The position numbers and the translations under genes were made by a program. Below the pieces are notes generated by a model. The model was not told the origin of the DNA. It made no database searches and saw only the letters and a list, made by a program, of their open reading frames with translations. Source: Fen-1364 sp049515135 (lineage in GTDB: Bacteria; Spirochaetota; Spirochaetia; SZUA-6; Fen-1364). Taken from it: a stretch of 64,000 nt of DNA. Of the stretch, positions 7,775 through 16,749 are shown piece by piece (position 1 is the stretch's first letter; every line of letters begins with the position of its first letter). The stretch lies in contig JBEKUJ010000002.1 in NCBI GenBank assembly GCA_049515135.1, positions 62,001 to 126,000 of the forward strand, given 5' to 3'.

Positions 7775-8191
7775 TCAGTCTCCGCTTTCCCTGCTCATGA
7801 ACCGGGTCTTGATGGGCATCTTGCTTCCGGCGCGCTTCATTGCTTCCTCAGCCATCTTGCGGTCCACGCCGCCCAGCTCGAACATCACCGTGCCCGGCTT
7901 CACGGGGGCAACCCAGAACTCCGGCGCTCCCTTGCCTTTTCCCATGCGCGTTTCCGCGGGCTTCTTTGTGTAGGGCTTGTCCGGGAATATCCTGATCCAC
8001 ACCTTGCCGCCGCGCTTCACATGACGAGTGATGGCGATGCGGGCCGCCTCGATCTGGCGGTTTGTGATCCATTCGCGCTCCAGGGCCACGAGACCGAACT
8101 CGCCAAAGGAGATCTCCGTGCACCGTGTGGCGCGACCCTTCGACTTCCCGCGCTGCTGCTTCCTGAACTTCGTTCTCTTCGGGCTCAACAT
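7775..8191 (-). CDS. rplP: 50S ribosomal protein L16
   Basis: 138 residues. L16 helps to shape the A-site tRNA binding region of the 50S subunit. The start MLSPKRTKFRKQQRGKSKG and the two family signatures (AARIAITRHVKRGGKVWIR and RMGKGKGAPEFWVAPVKPG) are intact. Confidence 0.97.
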   Translation of the reverse strand: MLSPKRTKFRKQQRGKSKGRATRCTEISFGEFGLVALEREWITNRQIEAARIAITRHVKRGGKVWIRIFPDKPYTKKPAETRMGKGKGAPEFWVAPVKPGTVMFELGGVDRKMAEEAMKRAGSKMPIKTRFMSRESGD

Positions 8192-8197
8192 GACCTG

Positions 8198-8932
8198 CTA
8201 CTCCTGACCTCTCTCGCGGCCGCGGTCCCTGTCGTCCCGGGCGTCGCGGCCTTCCCTGCCGCGGCGCACGAGCAGCCCGGCGTCGTCCTTCTTTGCCTGG
8301 CCGTAGACCTCGCCGTTGAATATCCACACCTTGATTCCCACGCACCCGAACGTTGTTATAGCCGTGGCAGTGCCGTAGTCTATGTCGGCCCGGAAGGTGT
8401 GCAGCGGAATGCGCCCTTCCTTGAACTCTTCCCTCCGCGCCATTTCGGCGCCCGACAGACGGCCTGAAATCTTCACCTTGATCCCCTGAACGCCCGTCTT
8501 CATGGCGTTCAGGATGGCCATCTTGCATGCGCGCCGGTATGAAGCGCGGGCCTTGATCTGTCGGGAGATGTTCTCAGCCACGAGCTTGGCATTCGTCTCG
8601 GGGCGCTTGATCTCCTTGATGCGCAGCTGGATCTTTTTGCCGATGGACTTCTGGAGCTTGCCGCCCAGCTTCTCGATGTTCGCCCCCTTGGCCCCGATGA
8701 GCACCCCCGGGCGGCCCGTGTGGATGATCACCGTGACCCTCTGAGGATGGCGGATGATCTCGACTTCGGCGATGTCCGCGCCCTTGGTCTCTTCGGAATT
8801 GAGGATGATCTTCCTGAGGCGAAGGTCCTCGTGCAGAGTCGTTGCGTACAGCTTGGGATCAACGAACCACCGCGACGACCAGGTCTTGTTGATCCCCAGC
8901 CGCAGCCCGATAGGATTAACCTTCTGACCCAT
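8198..8932 (-). CDS. rpsC: 30S ribosomal protein S3
   Basis: 244 residues. The KH domain (VIIHTGRPGVLIGAKGANIEKL) and C-terminal domain (GVQGIKVKISGRLSGAEMARRE) are both present; S3 forms part of the mRNA entry site and its helicase activity. The last ~25 residues are an arginine/aspartate/glutamate-rich tail (RREGRDARDDRDRGRERGQ type). The start overlaps the end of rplV by 17 bases. Confidence 0.97.
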   Translation of the reverse strand: MGQKVNPIGLRLGINKTWSSRWFVDPKLYATTLHEDLRLRKIILNSEETKGADIAEVEIIRHPQRVTVIIHTGRPGVLIGAKGANIEKLGGKLQKSIGKKIQLRIKEIKRPETNAKLVAENISRQIKARASYRRACKMAILNAMKTGVQGIKVKISGRLSGAEMARREEFKEGRIPLHTFRADIDYGTATAITTFGCVGIKVWIFNGEVYGQAKKDDAGLLVRRGREGRDARDDRDRGRERGQE

Positions 8933-9377
8933 TCCCCACCTCTTTCGCCCCGATCTCGTCCACGACCACGGAGATATGACACGACCTCTTCAGGAGCCTG
9001 TCAGCACGGCCACGACCCCGCGTCCACATCCGCTTCATGGTCGGCCCCACGTCGATCAAAAGCTCCTTGACGTACAGCATCTGCTCGTCAAGGTTCTTGT
9101 TCTGAGCCAGCGCGTTGGCGGCCGCAGACTGGATGACCTTGGACAGGAGCCGTGCTCCTTTGTGAGGCAGCACGCCAAGGAGCGCCATGGCCTCCACATA
9201 CGGCTTGCGCCGGATATTGTCCGCGATCCGTCTCACCTTCGTGGCGGAGACCCGCTGGAAGGGGACGCTTGCCCGATAGCCGCTCGTGCGAACGCGCGGT
9301 GAGCGCGGCTTCCTCTGGGGCTTGCCTTCGGCTTTCTCCGGCCCCGGCGCCTTGGGCGCCTTTGCTGCGTCGCTCAT
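8916..9377 (-). CDS. rplV: 50S ribosomal protein L22 with an N-terminal extension
   Basis: 153 residues; the L22 core begins near residue 35 (YRASVPFQRVSATKVRRIAD) and keeps the long tunnel-lining hairpin and the end TRGRGRADRLLKRSCHISVVV. The extra N-terminal ~33 residues are Lys/Ala/Pro/Arg-rich (SDAAKAPKAPGPEKAEGK), similar in composition to the extension on L5. The end overlaps rpsC and the start overlaps the rpsS stop by 4 bases. Confidence 0.95.
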   Translation of the reverse strand: MSDAAKAPKAPGPEKAEGKPQRKPRSPRVRTSGYRASVPFQRVSATKVRRIADNIRRKPYVEAMALLGVLPHKGARLLSKVIQSAAANALAQNKNLDEQMLYVKELLIDVGPTMKRMWTRGRGRADRLLKRSCHISVVVDEIGAKEVGNGSEG

Positions 9378-9655
9378 TTCTTCACCACCTTCTTGTCAGA
9401 GCCGGAGTGCCCCCGGAAAATCCGGGTGGGAGCGAACTCGCCGAGCTTGTGGCCGACCAGGTTCTCCGTGACGTACACGGGGACCCAGGTCTTGCCGTTG
9501 TACACGCTGATCGTGTAGCCGACCATCTCGGGAATGATGGTGGAGGTGCGCGAAAAGGTCTTGACCATCCGCTTTTCCCCGCTCTTTCCCATGTCGGTGA
9601 CCTGCTTGTACAGGCTCTTCGCGATGAAAGGTCCTTTCTTGATGGATCGTGACAC
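9374..9655 (-). CDS. rpsS: 30S ribosomal protein S19
   Basis: 93 residues beginning MSRSIKKGPFIAKSLYKQV. The signature TSTIIPEMVGYTISVYNGK is present. S19 pairs with S13 in the 30S head and touches the A-site region. It lies between rplB and rplV. Confidence 0.97.
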   Translation of the reverse strand: MSRSIKKGPFIAKSLYKQVTDMGKSGEKRMVKTFSRTSTIIPEMVGYTISVYNGKTWVPVYVTENLVGHKLGEFAPTRIFRGHSGSDKKVVKK

Positions 9656-9667
9656 GCCCCGTTCCCC

Positions 9668-10492
9668 CTATTTCCTTCTCTTGACGATGAAGCGGCTCGT
9701 CGTGTTGCGCTTCTTGCGCGTCTTGTAGCCCTTGGTGGGCTGGCCCCACGGGCTCACCGGGTGGCGTCCGCCCTTTGTCTTGCCTTCGCCGCCGCCGTGC
9801 GGGTGGTCGACCGGGTTCATAGCCGTGCCCCGTACTTTGGGCCTCTTGCCCAGCCACCTGCTGCGGCCGGCCTTTCCCAGGGAGACGTTCATGTGGTCCT
9901 TGTTCCCAAGCTCGCCGATTGTCGCGAAGCACTTCTCGTTCACCATCCGCATCTCGCCGGAGGGAAGGCGCACGGTGACGTATCCGCCTTCCTTGGCCAC
10001 AATCGTGGCGCTGGTCCCCGCCGAACGGGCCATCTGGCCGCCCCTGCCGAGATTCAGCTCGATGTTGTGGATCTGGATCCCGAGGGGGATCTTGGAAAGC
10101 GGCATGGCATTTCCAATTTCGAACGACGCCTCCGGACCGCTTACGATGGTGCGGCCCACGGTCATTCCTTCAGGAGCCAGGATGTAGCGCTTCTCCCCGT
10201 CTTTGTAGACCACCAGGGCGATGAAGGAGCTGCGGTTCGGATCGTACTCGATGGCGGAAACCTTGCCTGGGATGCCGATCTTGTCACGCCGGAAATCGAT
10301 GACCCGGTACCTGCGCTTGTGCCCGCCGCCCTTGCGCCGGACGCTGATCCGTCCGCCGGCGCCGCGCCCGGCGTTCTTGGGTTTGCCGGAGGTCAGGGCC
10401 TTCTCAGGAGTCTTTTTGGTGATCTCCTCGAAGGTGAGGCTTGTCTTGAACCGAAGTCCCGGTGTCAGTGGCCTGAATTTCTTGATTGCCAT
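9668..10492 (-). CDS. rplB: 50S ribosomal protein L2
   Basis: 274 residues. L2 is needed for subunit joining and supports the peptidyl transferase centre. The conserved loop VRGTAMNPVDHPHGGGEGK contains the essential histidine region. The start MAIKKFRPLTPGLR is the family start. Confidence 0.98.
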   Translation of the reverse strand: MAIKKFRPLTPGLRFKTSLTFEEITKKTPEKALTSGKPKNAGRGAGGRISVRRKGGGHKRRYRVIDFRRDKIGIPGKVSAIEYDPNRSSFIALVVYKDGEKRYILAPEGMTVGRTIVSGPEASFEIGNAMPLSKIPLGIQIHNIELNLGRGGQMARSAGTSATIVAKEGGYVTVRLPSGEMRMVNEKCFATIGELGNKDHMNVSLGKAGRSRWLGKRPKVRGTAMNPVDHPHGGGEGKTKGGRHPVSPWGQPTKGYKTRKKRNTTSRFIVKRRK

Positions 10493-10499
10493 TCGCTGC

Positions 10500-10784
10500 C
10501 TATGCTCCTTCGAAGATCCCTATCTTCTCCTCCGGGGAGATGGTGATGATTGCCTTCTTCCATGACGCGGTGTAGCCCAGCCGGTAGCGGACCCTCTTGG
10601 GCTTGGTGGCCGTGCGCATCACGTTGCACGAAAGCGGGTGCACGTTGTACAGCCGGCGCACGGCGTCCATGATCTGGTGCTTGTTGGCCCGGCTGTCCAC
10701 CCTGAAAACGTACTTGTGACTCTCCCGCATGATGTTCGTTTTCTCAGTGACAACCGGCTCGATGATAATCCTCTCGAGCGTCAT
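10500..10784 (-). CDS. rplW: 50S ribosomal protein L23
   Basis: 94 residues. L23 is the docking platform at the tunnel exit for trigger factor and SRP. Family features are EPVVTEKTNIMRESHKYVFRVD and NKHQIMDAVRRLYNVHP. The start overlaps the rplD stop by 4 bases (ATGA). Confidence 0.96.
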   Translation of the reverse strand: MTLERIIIEPVVTEKTNIMRESHKYVFRVDSRANKHQIMDAVRRLYNVHPLSCNVMRTATKPKRVRYRLGYTASWKKAIITISPEEKIGIFEGA

Positions 10785-11464
10785 GCCTTGGCCCCTTTCG
10801 TCGCCTTTGCCGCCCTGGCAGGCTTCTGGTCGCCGCCGTTCCCCGCCGCGTAGAACTCGTCGAGTTTTGTGGCAGCCGTCTCCAGGACAAGCAGCTTGTG
10901 GCAGTAGAAGAGGTCATGAGCCTGCAGCCTGTTGAAGCTCAGGAAGCTGAGCCAGGGAACGTTGCGCCCCGCCCGGCGGATCATGGCGTCGTTGTCTTTG
11001 AGCACCACGACCGTGCGCTCCTGGGTGGCCAGCTTCTTAAGCGCCGTCACCAGGTCCTTCGTCTTGCCGCTTTCAACCGTGAAATCCTGCACAACGCGCA
11101 GCCTGTCCTCTTTGGCCTTGAGCGAAAGGATGGATATGAGGGCAAGCCTCTTCAGCTTGCGCGGAATGGAATAGCTGTAGTCCCGGGGCCGGGGGCCGAA
11201 GATCTTTCCTCCGCCAACCCAGACCGGGGAGGTCCTCTGCCCCGCGCGCGCGCGGCCGGTGCCCTTCTGCTTCCATGGCTTCTTGTTGCTGCCGTGCACC
11301 TCGCCGCGGTCCTTGATCTTGGCCGTGCCGAGCCGCTTGTTGGCCAGCTCGTTGCGGATGGCGTGGTAGATTGCGCCTTCGCTGACCTCGCGGTTCCAGA
11401 CTGCGTCCGCAAGCTCGATCTCTTTCACCGCGTTGCCGTCCAGCGCGTAGACCTGTGTCTTCAT
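10781..11464 (-). CDS. rplD: 50S ribosomal protein L4
   Basis: 227 residues. L4 lines the exit tunnel and, in enterobacteria, represses the S10 operon by attenuation. The extended loop with KPWKQKGTGRARAGQRTSPVW is the tunnel-lining part. The C-terminus ends in an Ala/Lys tail (KPARAAKATKGAKA). Confidence 0.96.
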   Translation of the reverse strand: MKTQVYALDGNAVKEIELADAVWNREVSEGAIYHAIRNELANKRLGTAKIKDRGEVHGSNKKPWKQKGTGRARAGQRTSPVWVGGGKIFGPRPRDYSYSIPRKLKRLALISILSLKAKEDRLRVVQDFTVESGKTKDLVTALKKLATQERTVVVLKDNDAMIRRAGRNVPWLSFLSFNRLQAHDLFYCHKLLVLETAATKLDEFYAAGNGGDQKPARAAKATKGAKA

Positions 11465-11475
11465 TGCAACCCGTC

Positions 11476-12093
11476 CTACTTCTTCTTGGCCGTCCGCACG
11501 ACGACCATGCCGCCGCGTCGGCCGGGGACAGCGCCCTTGATGAGGAGCAGCCCTTTTTCCTTGTCCACACGGAAAAGCCGCAGGTTCTGGACGGTCAATT
11601 TCGCGTTGCCCATTCGTCCGGGCATCTTCGAGCCCTTGATGATCTTGCGAAACGCGCCCGTTCCGACCGAGCCCATCTCCCTGTGGAACTTCGAGCCATG
11701 CGCCCCTGGTCCTCCCTGGAACCCATGTCGCCGCATGACCCCCTGGAAGCCCTTGCCCTTCGTGGCGCTCTGCACGTCAACGAAGGGCACCCCCTCGAAG
11801 ATCTCCACGCCTACCATGTCCCCGATCTTGGCTTCCTTCTCGAAGTCCTTGAACTCCAGGAGGTAGCGTCTGGGGTCGACTCCCTGGGGGAACTGTCCCC
11901 CGTACGGCTTCTTGACGCGGGTCTTCTTCATGGCCCCTGCGCCAAGAACCATTGCGCTGTACCCGTTCTTTTCAGCCGTGCGCTGCTGCACGACGACGTT
12001 CGGCTCGACCTGAATGACGCTGAGCGGCACGCGCGTGCCGTCGTCACTGAAAAGCTGTGTCATGCCGATTTTTGTTCCAATTAGGCCGAGCAT
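11476..12093 (-). CDS. rplC: 50S ribosomal protein L3
   Basis: 205 residues from the ATG at 12093 (MLGLIGTKIGMTQLF), which matches the family N-terminus and has a purine-rich AGGCAGGGA just upstream. A GTG at 12105 overlapping the rpsJ stop as GTGA would add four residues. L3 helps to organise the A-loop side of the peptidyl transferase centre. The signature FHREMGSVGTGAFRK is present. Confidence 0.94.
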   Translation of the reverse strand: MLGLIGTKIGMTQLFSDDGTRVPLSVIQVEPNVVVQQRTAEKNGYSAMVLGAGAMKKTRVKKPYGGQFPQGVDPRRYLLEFKDFEKEAKIGDMVGVEIFEGVPFVDVQSATKGKGFQGVMRRHGFQGGPGAHGSKFHREMGSVGTGAFRKIIKGSKMPGRMGNAKLTVQNLRLFRVDKEKGLLLIKGAVPGRRGGMVVVRTAKKK

Positions 12094-12101
12094 TCCCTGC
12101 C

Positions 12102-12410
12102 TCACTGCTTGATTTCGACGTCGACACCGGCCGGAAGCTCCAGCCGCATGAGGGCGTCCATGACCGCCGGGGTGGGTTCGAGTATGTCGATGAGCCTCTT
12201 GTGCGTGCGCATCTCGAACTGCTCGCGCGACTTCTTGTGCACGTGCGGCGAGCGCAGGACCGTGAACTTGTTGATCTTCATCGGAAGCGGTATCGGTCCC
12301 GAAACGCGCGAGCCCGCCTTCAATACGGTCTGCACGATGGACTTCGCGCTCTGGTCGATGAGCTCGATGTCGAAGGCTCGAAGGCGAACCCGAATCCTTT
12401 CCCTGGCCAT
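12102..12410 (-). CDS. rpsJ: 30S ribosomal protein S10 / NusE
   Basis: 102 residues. Besides its 30S role, S10 binds NusG and NusB in coupling and antitermination complexes. The pattern RVRLRAFDIELIDQSAKSIV and GPIPLPMKINKFTVLRSPHVHKKSREQFE are diagnostic. It is the first gene of the S10 cluster, 65 bases after tuf. Confidence 0.97.
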   Translation of the reverse strand: MARERIRVRLRAFDIELIDQSAKSIVQTVLKAGSRVSGPIPLPMKINKFTVLRSPHVHKKSREQFEMRTHKRLIDILEPTPAVMDALMRLELPAGVDVEIKQ

Positions 12411-12475
12411 GTGTCTCTCCCTGTCGTCCTGCGCGCGGTGCTGGCCACGGGGGCCCTGCCGCAGCGCCGGACTTC

Positions 12476-13669
12476 CTACTCTATGATATCCGTGACCTGT
12501 CCGGCGCCGACTGTCTTGCCGCCCTCACGGATAGCGAACTGCAGCCCTTTGTCCATGGCGATGGGGTAGATCAGCTCCACGGTCATGTCGGTCACGTGGT
12601 CACCCGGCATGACCATCTGCTTGCCTTCGGGCAGCGTGACTGATGCGGTGACGTCCGTGGTCCGGAAATAGAACTGCGGCCGATACCCCGTGAAGAACGG
12701 CGAGTGACGGCCGCCCTCCTCCTTGGTCAGCGCCACGACGGTGCACTTGAACTTCTTGTGCGGGGTGATGCTCGCGATCTTCGCCAGGACCTGTCCGCGC
12801 TCCACGTCATCCTTCTCAATGCCGCGCAGCAGCGTGCCGATGTTGTCTCCGGCCTGGCCTTCGTCCAGCAGCTTGTTGAACATCTCGACGCCCGTCACAG
12901 TGGTCTTCCGCGTATCCTTGATCCCGACGATCTCCACCTCGTCTCCGACGTGGATGGTGCCGGTTGCGACCCTGCCTGTCACCACGGTGCCGCGCCCGGA
13001 AATGGAGAACACGTCCTCGATGGGCATGAGGAAGGGCTTGTCCACCGGCCGCGGAGGAATCGGGAAGTAGCTATCCATGGTGTTGAGGAGCTCTTCGATG
13101 CACTTGGTGTTCTCAGCCACCTCGGGATGCTCCATGGCCTTCAGGGCTGAGCCCTTGACGATGGGGATCTTGTCGCCGGGGAAGTTGTAGAACTTCAGAA
13201 CGTCGCGGATCTCCACTTCGACGAGCTCAAGCAGCTCGGGATCATCAACCATGTCGACCTTGTTGAGGAATACGACGATGGCAGGCACGCCGACCTGGCG
13301 GGCCAGGAGGATGTGCTCGCGGGTCTGCGGCATCACGGAGTCCGGGGCGGAAACCACGAGAACTGCGCCGTCCATCTGCGCAGCGCCGGTGATCATGTTC
13401 TTGATGTAGTCCGCGTGTCCCGGGCAGTCGATATGCGCGTAGTGGCGCTTCTCTGACTGGTACTCGACGTGCCGGGTGTTGATGGTGATACCCCGGGCCT
13501 TCTCCTCAGGAGCGTTGTCGATGTCCTCGTACTTCATCAGCTTGTCACCGTACTTCTTTGCGCAGTACATGGTGATTGCGGCAGTGAGGGTGGTCTTTCC
13601 ATGGTCGATGTGACCGATGGTGCCGACGTTGATGTGGGGCTTCGACCGAACAAATTTCTCCTTCGCCAT
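12476..13669 (-). CDS. tuf: Elongation factor Tu
   Basis: 397 residues. EF-Tu brings aminoacyl-tRNA to the ribosome as a GTP complex. The G motifs are GHIDHGKT (G1), RGITI (G2), DCPGH (G3) and NKVD (G4). Domains 2 and 3 follow, ending in VGAGQVTDIIE. An AGGAGG site precedes the ATG at 13669. It is placed after fusA and before rpsJ, joining the str and S10 clusters. Confidence 0.98.
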   Translation of the reverse strand: MAKEKFVRSKPHINVGTIGHIDHGKTTLTAAITMYCAKKYGDKLMKYEDIDNAPEEKARGITINTRHVEYQSEKRHYAHIDCPGHADYIKNMITGAAQMDGAVLVVSAPDSVMPQTREHILLARQVGVPAIVVFLNKVDMVDDPELLELVEVEIRDVLKFYNFPGDKIPIVKGSALKAMEHPEVAENTKCIEELLNTMDSYFPIPPRPVDKPFLMPIEDVFSISGRGTVVTGRVATGTIHVGDEVEIVGIKDTRKTTVTGVEMFNKLLDEGQAGDNIGTLLRGIEKDDVERGQVLAKIASITPHKKFKCTVVALTKEEGGRHSPFFTGYRPQFYFRTTDVTASVTLPEGKQMVMPGDHVTDMTVELIYPIAMDKGLQFAIREGGKTVGAGQVTDIIE

Positions 13670-13716
13670 ACAACTCCTCCTTGCAGTTTCCTCGTTGCGC
13701 CATGCCCCTCAGCCCC

Positions 13717-13734
13717 GCCACGGTATTCCGTGGC
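13717..13734 (-). other. Hairpin between fusA and tuf
   Basis: A perfect 7-bp stem, GCCACGG / CCGTGGC, with a four-base loop in the 109-base gap between fusA and tuf; outer bases (CCCCT/AGGGG) extend it. No T run follows on the transcript, so it is more likely a processing or stability element than a terminator. Its core CCACGGTAYTCCGTGG recurs at 25132-25149. Confidence 0.55.
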
Positions 13735-13778
13735 GTAGGGGCGCTGCTCCTCCGCTCGAAATCCTTCCAAGACGCGCG

Positions 13779-15866
13779 TTATCTGCCGCGTCCTCTCACC
13801 TTTTCTACGAGCTCTTCCTGAATCGATCTGGGGGTTTCCTGGTAGTGGGAGAATTGCATGGTGTGTGACGCCCGCCCCTTCGTCATGGAGCGAAGCGAAG
13901 TCACGTACCCGAACATGCTCCGTAAGGGTACGAGGGCTTTCACCACCTTACTCCCAGGCCGATCTTCAATCCCCTCCACGTGGCCCATGCGCGCGCTGAA
14001 GTCCGAGATCACGTCCCCGAGGTATTCCTCAGGGGTGGCGCACTCCACCGCCATGATCGGTTCAAGGATAGTCGGTTTGGCTTTTGCACAGCCCGACTTG
14101 TATGCCATCGACGCCGCGACCTTGAAGGCCATTTCGCTGGAGTCCACGTCGTGGTAACTCCCGTCCAGCAGGGCGGCGCGGAAGTCCACCATGGGGTACC
14201 CCGCCAGAACGCCATTCTCCATGGCTTCTTTGATCCCCTTTTCCACGGCCGGCACGTACTCCCGCGGAACGCGGCCTCCAATGACCTTGTTCTCGAAAAC
14301 AAACCCGGTCCCCGGGGGCAGCGGCTCGAAGCTCATGATCACGTGCCCGTAGGCCCCGTGTCCGCCGGTCTGCTTGATGAACTTTCCTTCCGCCTCCGAA
14401 GAGTCCCTGATGGTCTCACGGTAGGCGACCTCGGGGGCACCGACGTTGGCCGCAACGTTGAACTCGCGGAACATCCGCTCCACGAGCACCTCCAGGTGCA
14501 GCTCTCCCATCCCCCTGATGATCGTCTGACCCGTTTCCTTGTCGAAACGGACCTTGAAGGTCGGGTCCTCCTCCGAGAGCTTGTGCAGGGCGGAGGAGAG
14601 CTTCTGCTCATCATCCCTGGTCTTCGGCTCGATAGCGACGGAAACGACCGGGTCGGGAAACACCATGGATTCAAGAATGACTGGATGCTCCTCCTCACAG
14701 AGGGTGTCTCCCGTCGTGGTCTTCTTCAGCCCAACCGCGGCTGCAATGTCACCCGGGAAGACCTCCTTGATCTCTTCCCGTTCATTGGCATGCATCCGCA
14801 GTATCCTGGTGACCCTCTCCCGCTTGTCCGCGGTGGCGTTGTAGATATACGACCCCGATGACAGCCGCCCCGAATAGACCCGGAAGAAAGTCAGCTTCCC
14901 CACGAAAGGATCGGTCATGATCTTGAAAGCCAGCGCCGCAAAGGGCTCGTCGTCCTTCGGCGGACGCTTGATGTAGTCCCCCGTGCTGGGCACAGTCCCC
15001 GTTGTCGGCTCCACATCTGCCGGTGAAGGCAGGTAGTCCACAACCGCGTCCAGAAGGGGCTGGATACCCTTGTTCTTGAACGCCGTCCCGCACACAACGG
15101 GAAAGATCTTGCCCTGGATGGTCGCCGCCCGGATGGCCGCCGTGAGGATTCCCTCCGGTACTTCAGCTCCGTCCAGATACGCCGTCATGATGCCGTCATC
15201 CGTTTCCGCAATCTTCTCCAACAGCACCGTGCGCGCCGCGTGAGCTTTGTCAACGAGCTGCTTGGGGACCTCGACGTCACGGAAGGTCGCCCCGAGAACG
15301 TCTTCGTCCCAGATCAGCGCCCGCATGCGAACCAGGTCCACCAGCCCGACGAAATCCGCTTCCTTTCCGATGGGAAGCTGAATGGCAACCGCATTGGCTC
15401 CGAGCTTGGAGTGCATCTCCTGCACCACCTCCTCGAACCGGGCCCCCACGCGGTCCATCTTGTTGATGAACGCGACGCGCGGCACATTGTAGCGGTTGGC
15501 CTGCTTCCAGACCGTTTCGCTCTGGGGCTCCACGCCTTCAACGGCAGAAAACACCCCGATCGCTCCGTCTAATACTCTCAAAGAACGTTCCACCTCGACT
15601 GTAAAGTCGACGTGTCCCGGCGTGTCGATGATGTTGACCTGCACGCCGCGCCATTCGCAGAAGGTGGCGGCCGCCGTGATGGTGATGCCGCGCTCCTTCT
15701 CCAGGTCCATCCAATCCATCTTGGCTTCGCCGTCATGCACTTCGCCAAGCTTGTGCGTCCTGCCGGTGTAGTACAGGATGCGCTCTGTCGTTGTCGTCTT
15801 TCCCGCGTCAATATGGGCCATGATGCCAATATTGCGGATCGACGACAGGGGAAACCGCGATTCCAT
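13779..15866 (-). CDS. fusA: Elongation factor G
   Basis: 695 residues from the ATG at 15866 (MESRFPLSSIRNIGIMAH); a TTG at 15905 would overlap rpsG. EF-G is the translocation GTPase. G motifs are AHIDAGKTT, RGITI, DTPGH and NKMD; domain IV (HGAYGHVIM) and the end of domain V (FGYVTSLRSMTKGRASHTMQF) are complete. It lies between rpsG and tuf, the canonical str order, and looks like the main EF-G. Confidence 0.97.
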   Translation of the reverse strand: MESRFPLSSIRNIGIMAHIDAGKTTTTERILYYTGRTHKLGEVHDGEAKMDWMDLEKERGITITAAATFCEWRGVQVNIIDTPGHVDFTVEVERSLRVLDGAIGVFSAVEGVEPQSETVWKQANRYNVPRVAFINKMDRVGARFEEVVQEMHSKLGANAVAIQLPIGKEADFVGLVDLVRMRALIWDEDVLGATFRDVEVPKQLVDKAHAARTVLLEKIAETDDGIMTAYLDGAEVPEGILTAAIRAATIQGKIFPVVCGTAFKNKGIQPLLDAVVDYLPSPADVEPTTGTVPSTGDYIKRPPKDDEPFAALAFKIMTDPFVGKLTFFRVYSGRLSSGSYIYNATADKRERVTRILRMHANEREEIKEVFPGDIAAAVGLKKTTTGDTLCEEEHPVILESMVFPDPVVSVAIEPKTRDDEQKLSSALHKLSEEDPTFKVRFDKETGQTIIRGMGELHLEVLVERMFREFNVAANVGAPEVAYRETIRDSSEAEGKFIKQTGGHGAYGHVIMSFEPLPPGTGFVFENKVIGGRVPREYVPAVEKGIKEAMENGVLAGYPMVDFRAALLDGSYHDVDSSEMAFKVAASMAYKSGCAKAKPTILEPIMAVECATPEEYLGDVISDFSARMGHVEGIEDRPGSKVVKALVPLRSMFGYVTSLRSMTKGRASHTMQFSHYQETPRSIQEELVEKVRGRGR

Positions 15867-15885
15867 ACGACGCCCAGTGTCCCGC

Positions 15886-16359
15886 TTACCAGCGGTAGTG
15901 AGCAAAAGCCTTGTTCGCCTCCGCCATCTTGTGGGTGTCTTCCTTCTTTTTTATCGCGGACCCGGTGTTATTGAAAGCGTCAATGAGCTCTGCTGCCAGT
16001 TTCTCACCCATGGACCGCCCGTGGCGGCCCCGGGAGAACCCAATGATCCAGCGCATGGCAAGCGCGTCCCGGCGCTCTTCCCGTATCTCGACAGGGACCT
16101 GGAGTGTCGCCCCCCCGACCCTTCGTGATTTGACCTCCACGACGGGCTTGACGTTTTCCAGCGCCTTCTGGAAAACCTCCAGTGGCTCCTTGCCGCTTAC
16201 CTTCTGCTGGATGATATCCAGGGCAGAGTAGATGCTTCCATATGAGACGCTCTTTTTGCCCTGCTCCATCATGCGTGCTACGAACTTCCCGATCACGGGA
16301 TTCTTGTACTTTGGATCGAGGATGACCCTCTTCTTTCGAATCAGCTGGCCTCTCGGCAT
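15886..16359 (-). CDS. rpsG: 30S ribosomal protein S7
   Basis: 157 residues. S7 organises the 3' major domain of 16S rRNA and lines the E site. Family landmarks are MPRGQLIRKKRVILDPKYKN and RRDALAMRWIIGFSR. It is 15 bases after rpsL and 19 bases before fusA. Confidence 0.97.
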   Translation of the reverse strand: MPRGQLIRKKRVILDPKYKNPVIGKFVARMMEQGKKSVSYGSIYSALDIIQQKVSGKEPLEVFQKALENVKPVVEVKSRRVGGATLQVPVEIREERRDALAMRWIIGFSRGRHGRSMGEKLAAELIDAFNNTGSAIKKKEDTHKMAEANKAFAHYRW

Positions 16360-16374
16360 CGTATTCCCTCTCTG

Positions 16375-16749
16375 CTACGCCTTGGGTCTCTTGGTCCCGT
16401 ACTTCGACCGGGCCTTTTTCCTGTCCTCGACCCCGAGAGTATCCTTGGCGCCGCGAACAATATGGTAGCGGACGCCGGGAAGGTCCTTCACCCTTCCGCC
16501 CCTGATGAGCACCACCGAGTGCTCCTGGAGGTTATGTCCGATGCCGGGGATGTATGCCGTAACGTCGATCCCATTGGTGAGTCGGACGCGGGCCACCTTG
16601 CGAAGCGCTGAGTTGGGCTTCTTGGGGGTGACTGTCATCACGCGCGTGCAGACCCCCCTCTTCTGAGGGCAATTCTGGAGCGCCGGGGCCTTTGTCTTCT
16701 TCTGGACGGCCCTTCGCCCCAATCGTACCAGCTGATTGATCGTCGGCAT
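16375..16749 (-). CDS. rpsL: 30S ribosomal protein S12
   Basis: 124 residues. S12 lies at the decoding centre and is the classic streptomycin-resistance locus. The core TPKKPNSALRKVARVRLTNG and the loop GRVKDLPGVRYHIVRG are conserved. The lysine in TPKKPNS (the K42 position) is the wild-type, streptomycin-sensitive residue. It follows a 397-base spacer with its own promoter. Confidence 0.97.
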   Translation of the reverse strand: MPTINQLVRLGRRAVQKKTKAPALQNCPQKRGVCTRVMTVTPKKPNSALRKVARVRLTNGIDVTAYIPGIGHNLQEHSVVLIRGGRVKDLPGVRYHIVRGAKDTLGVEDRKKARSKYGTKRPKA

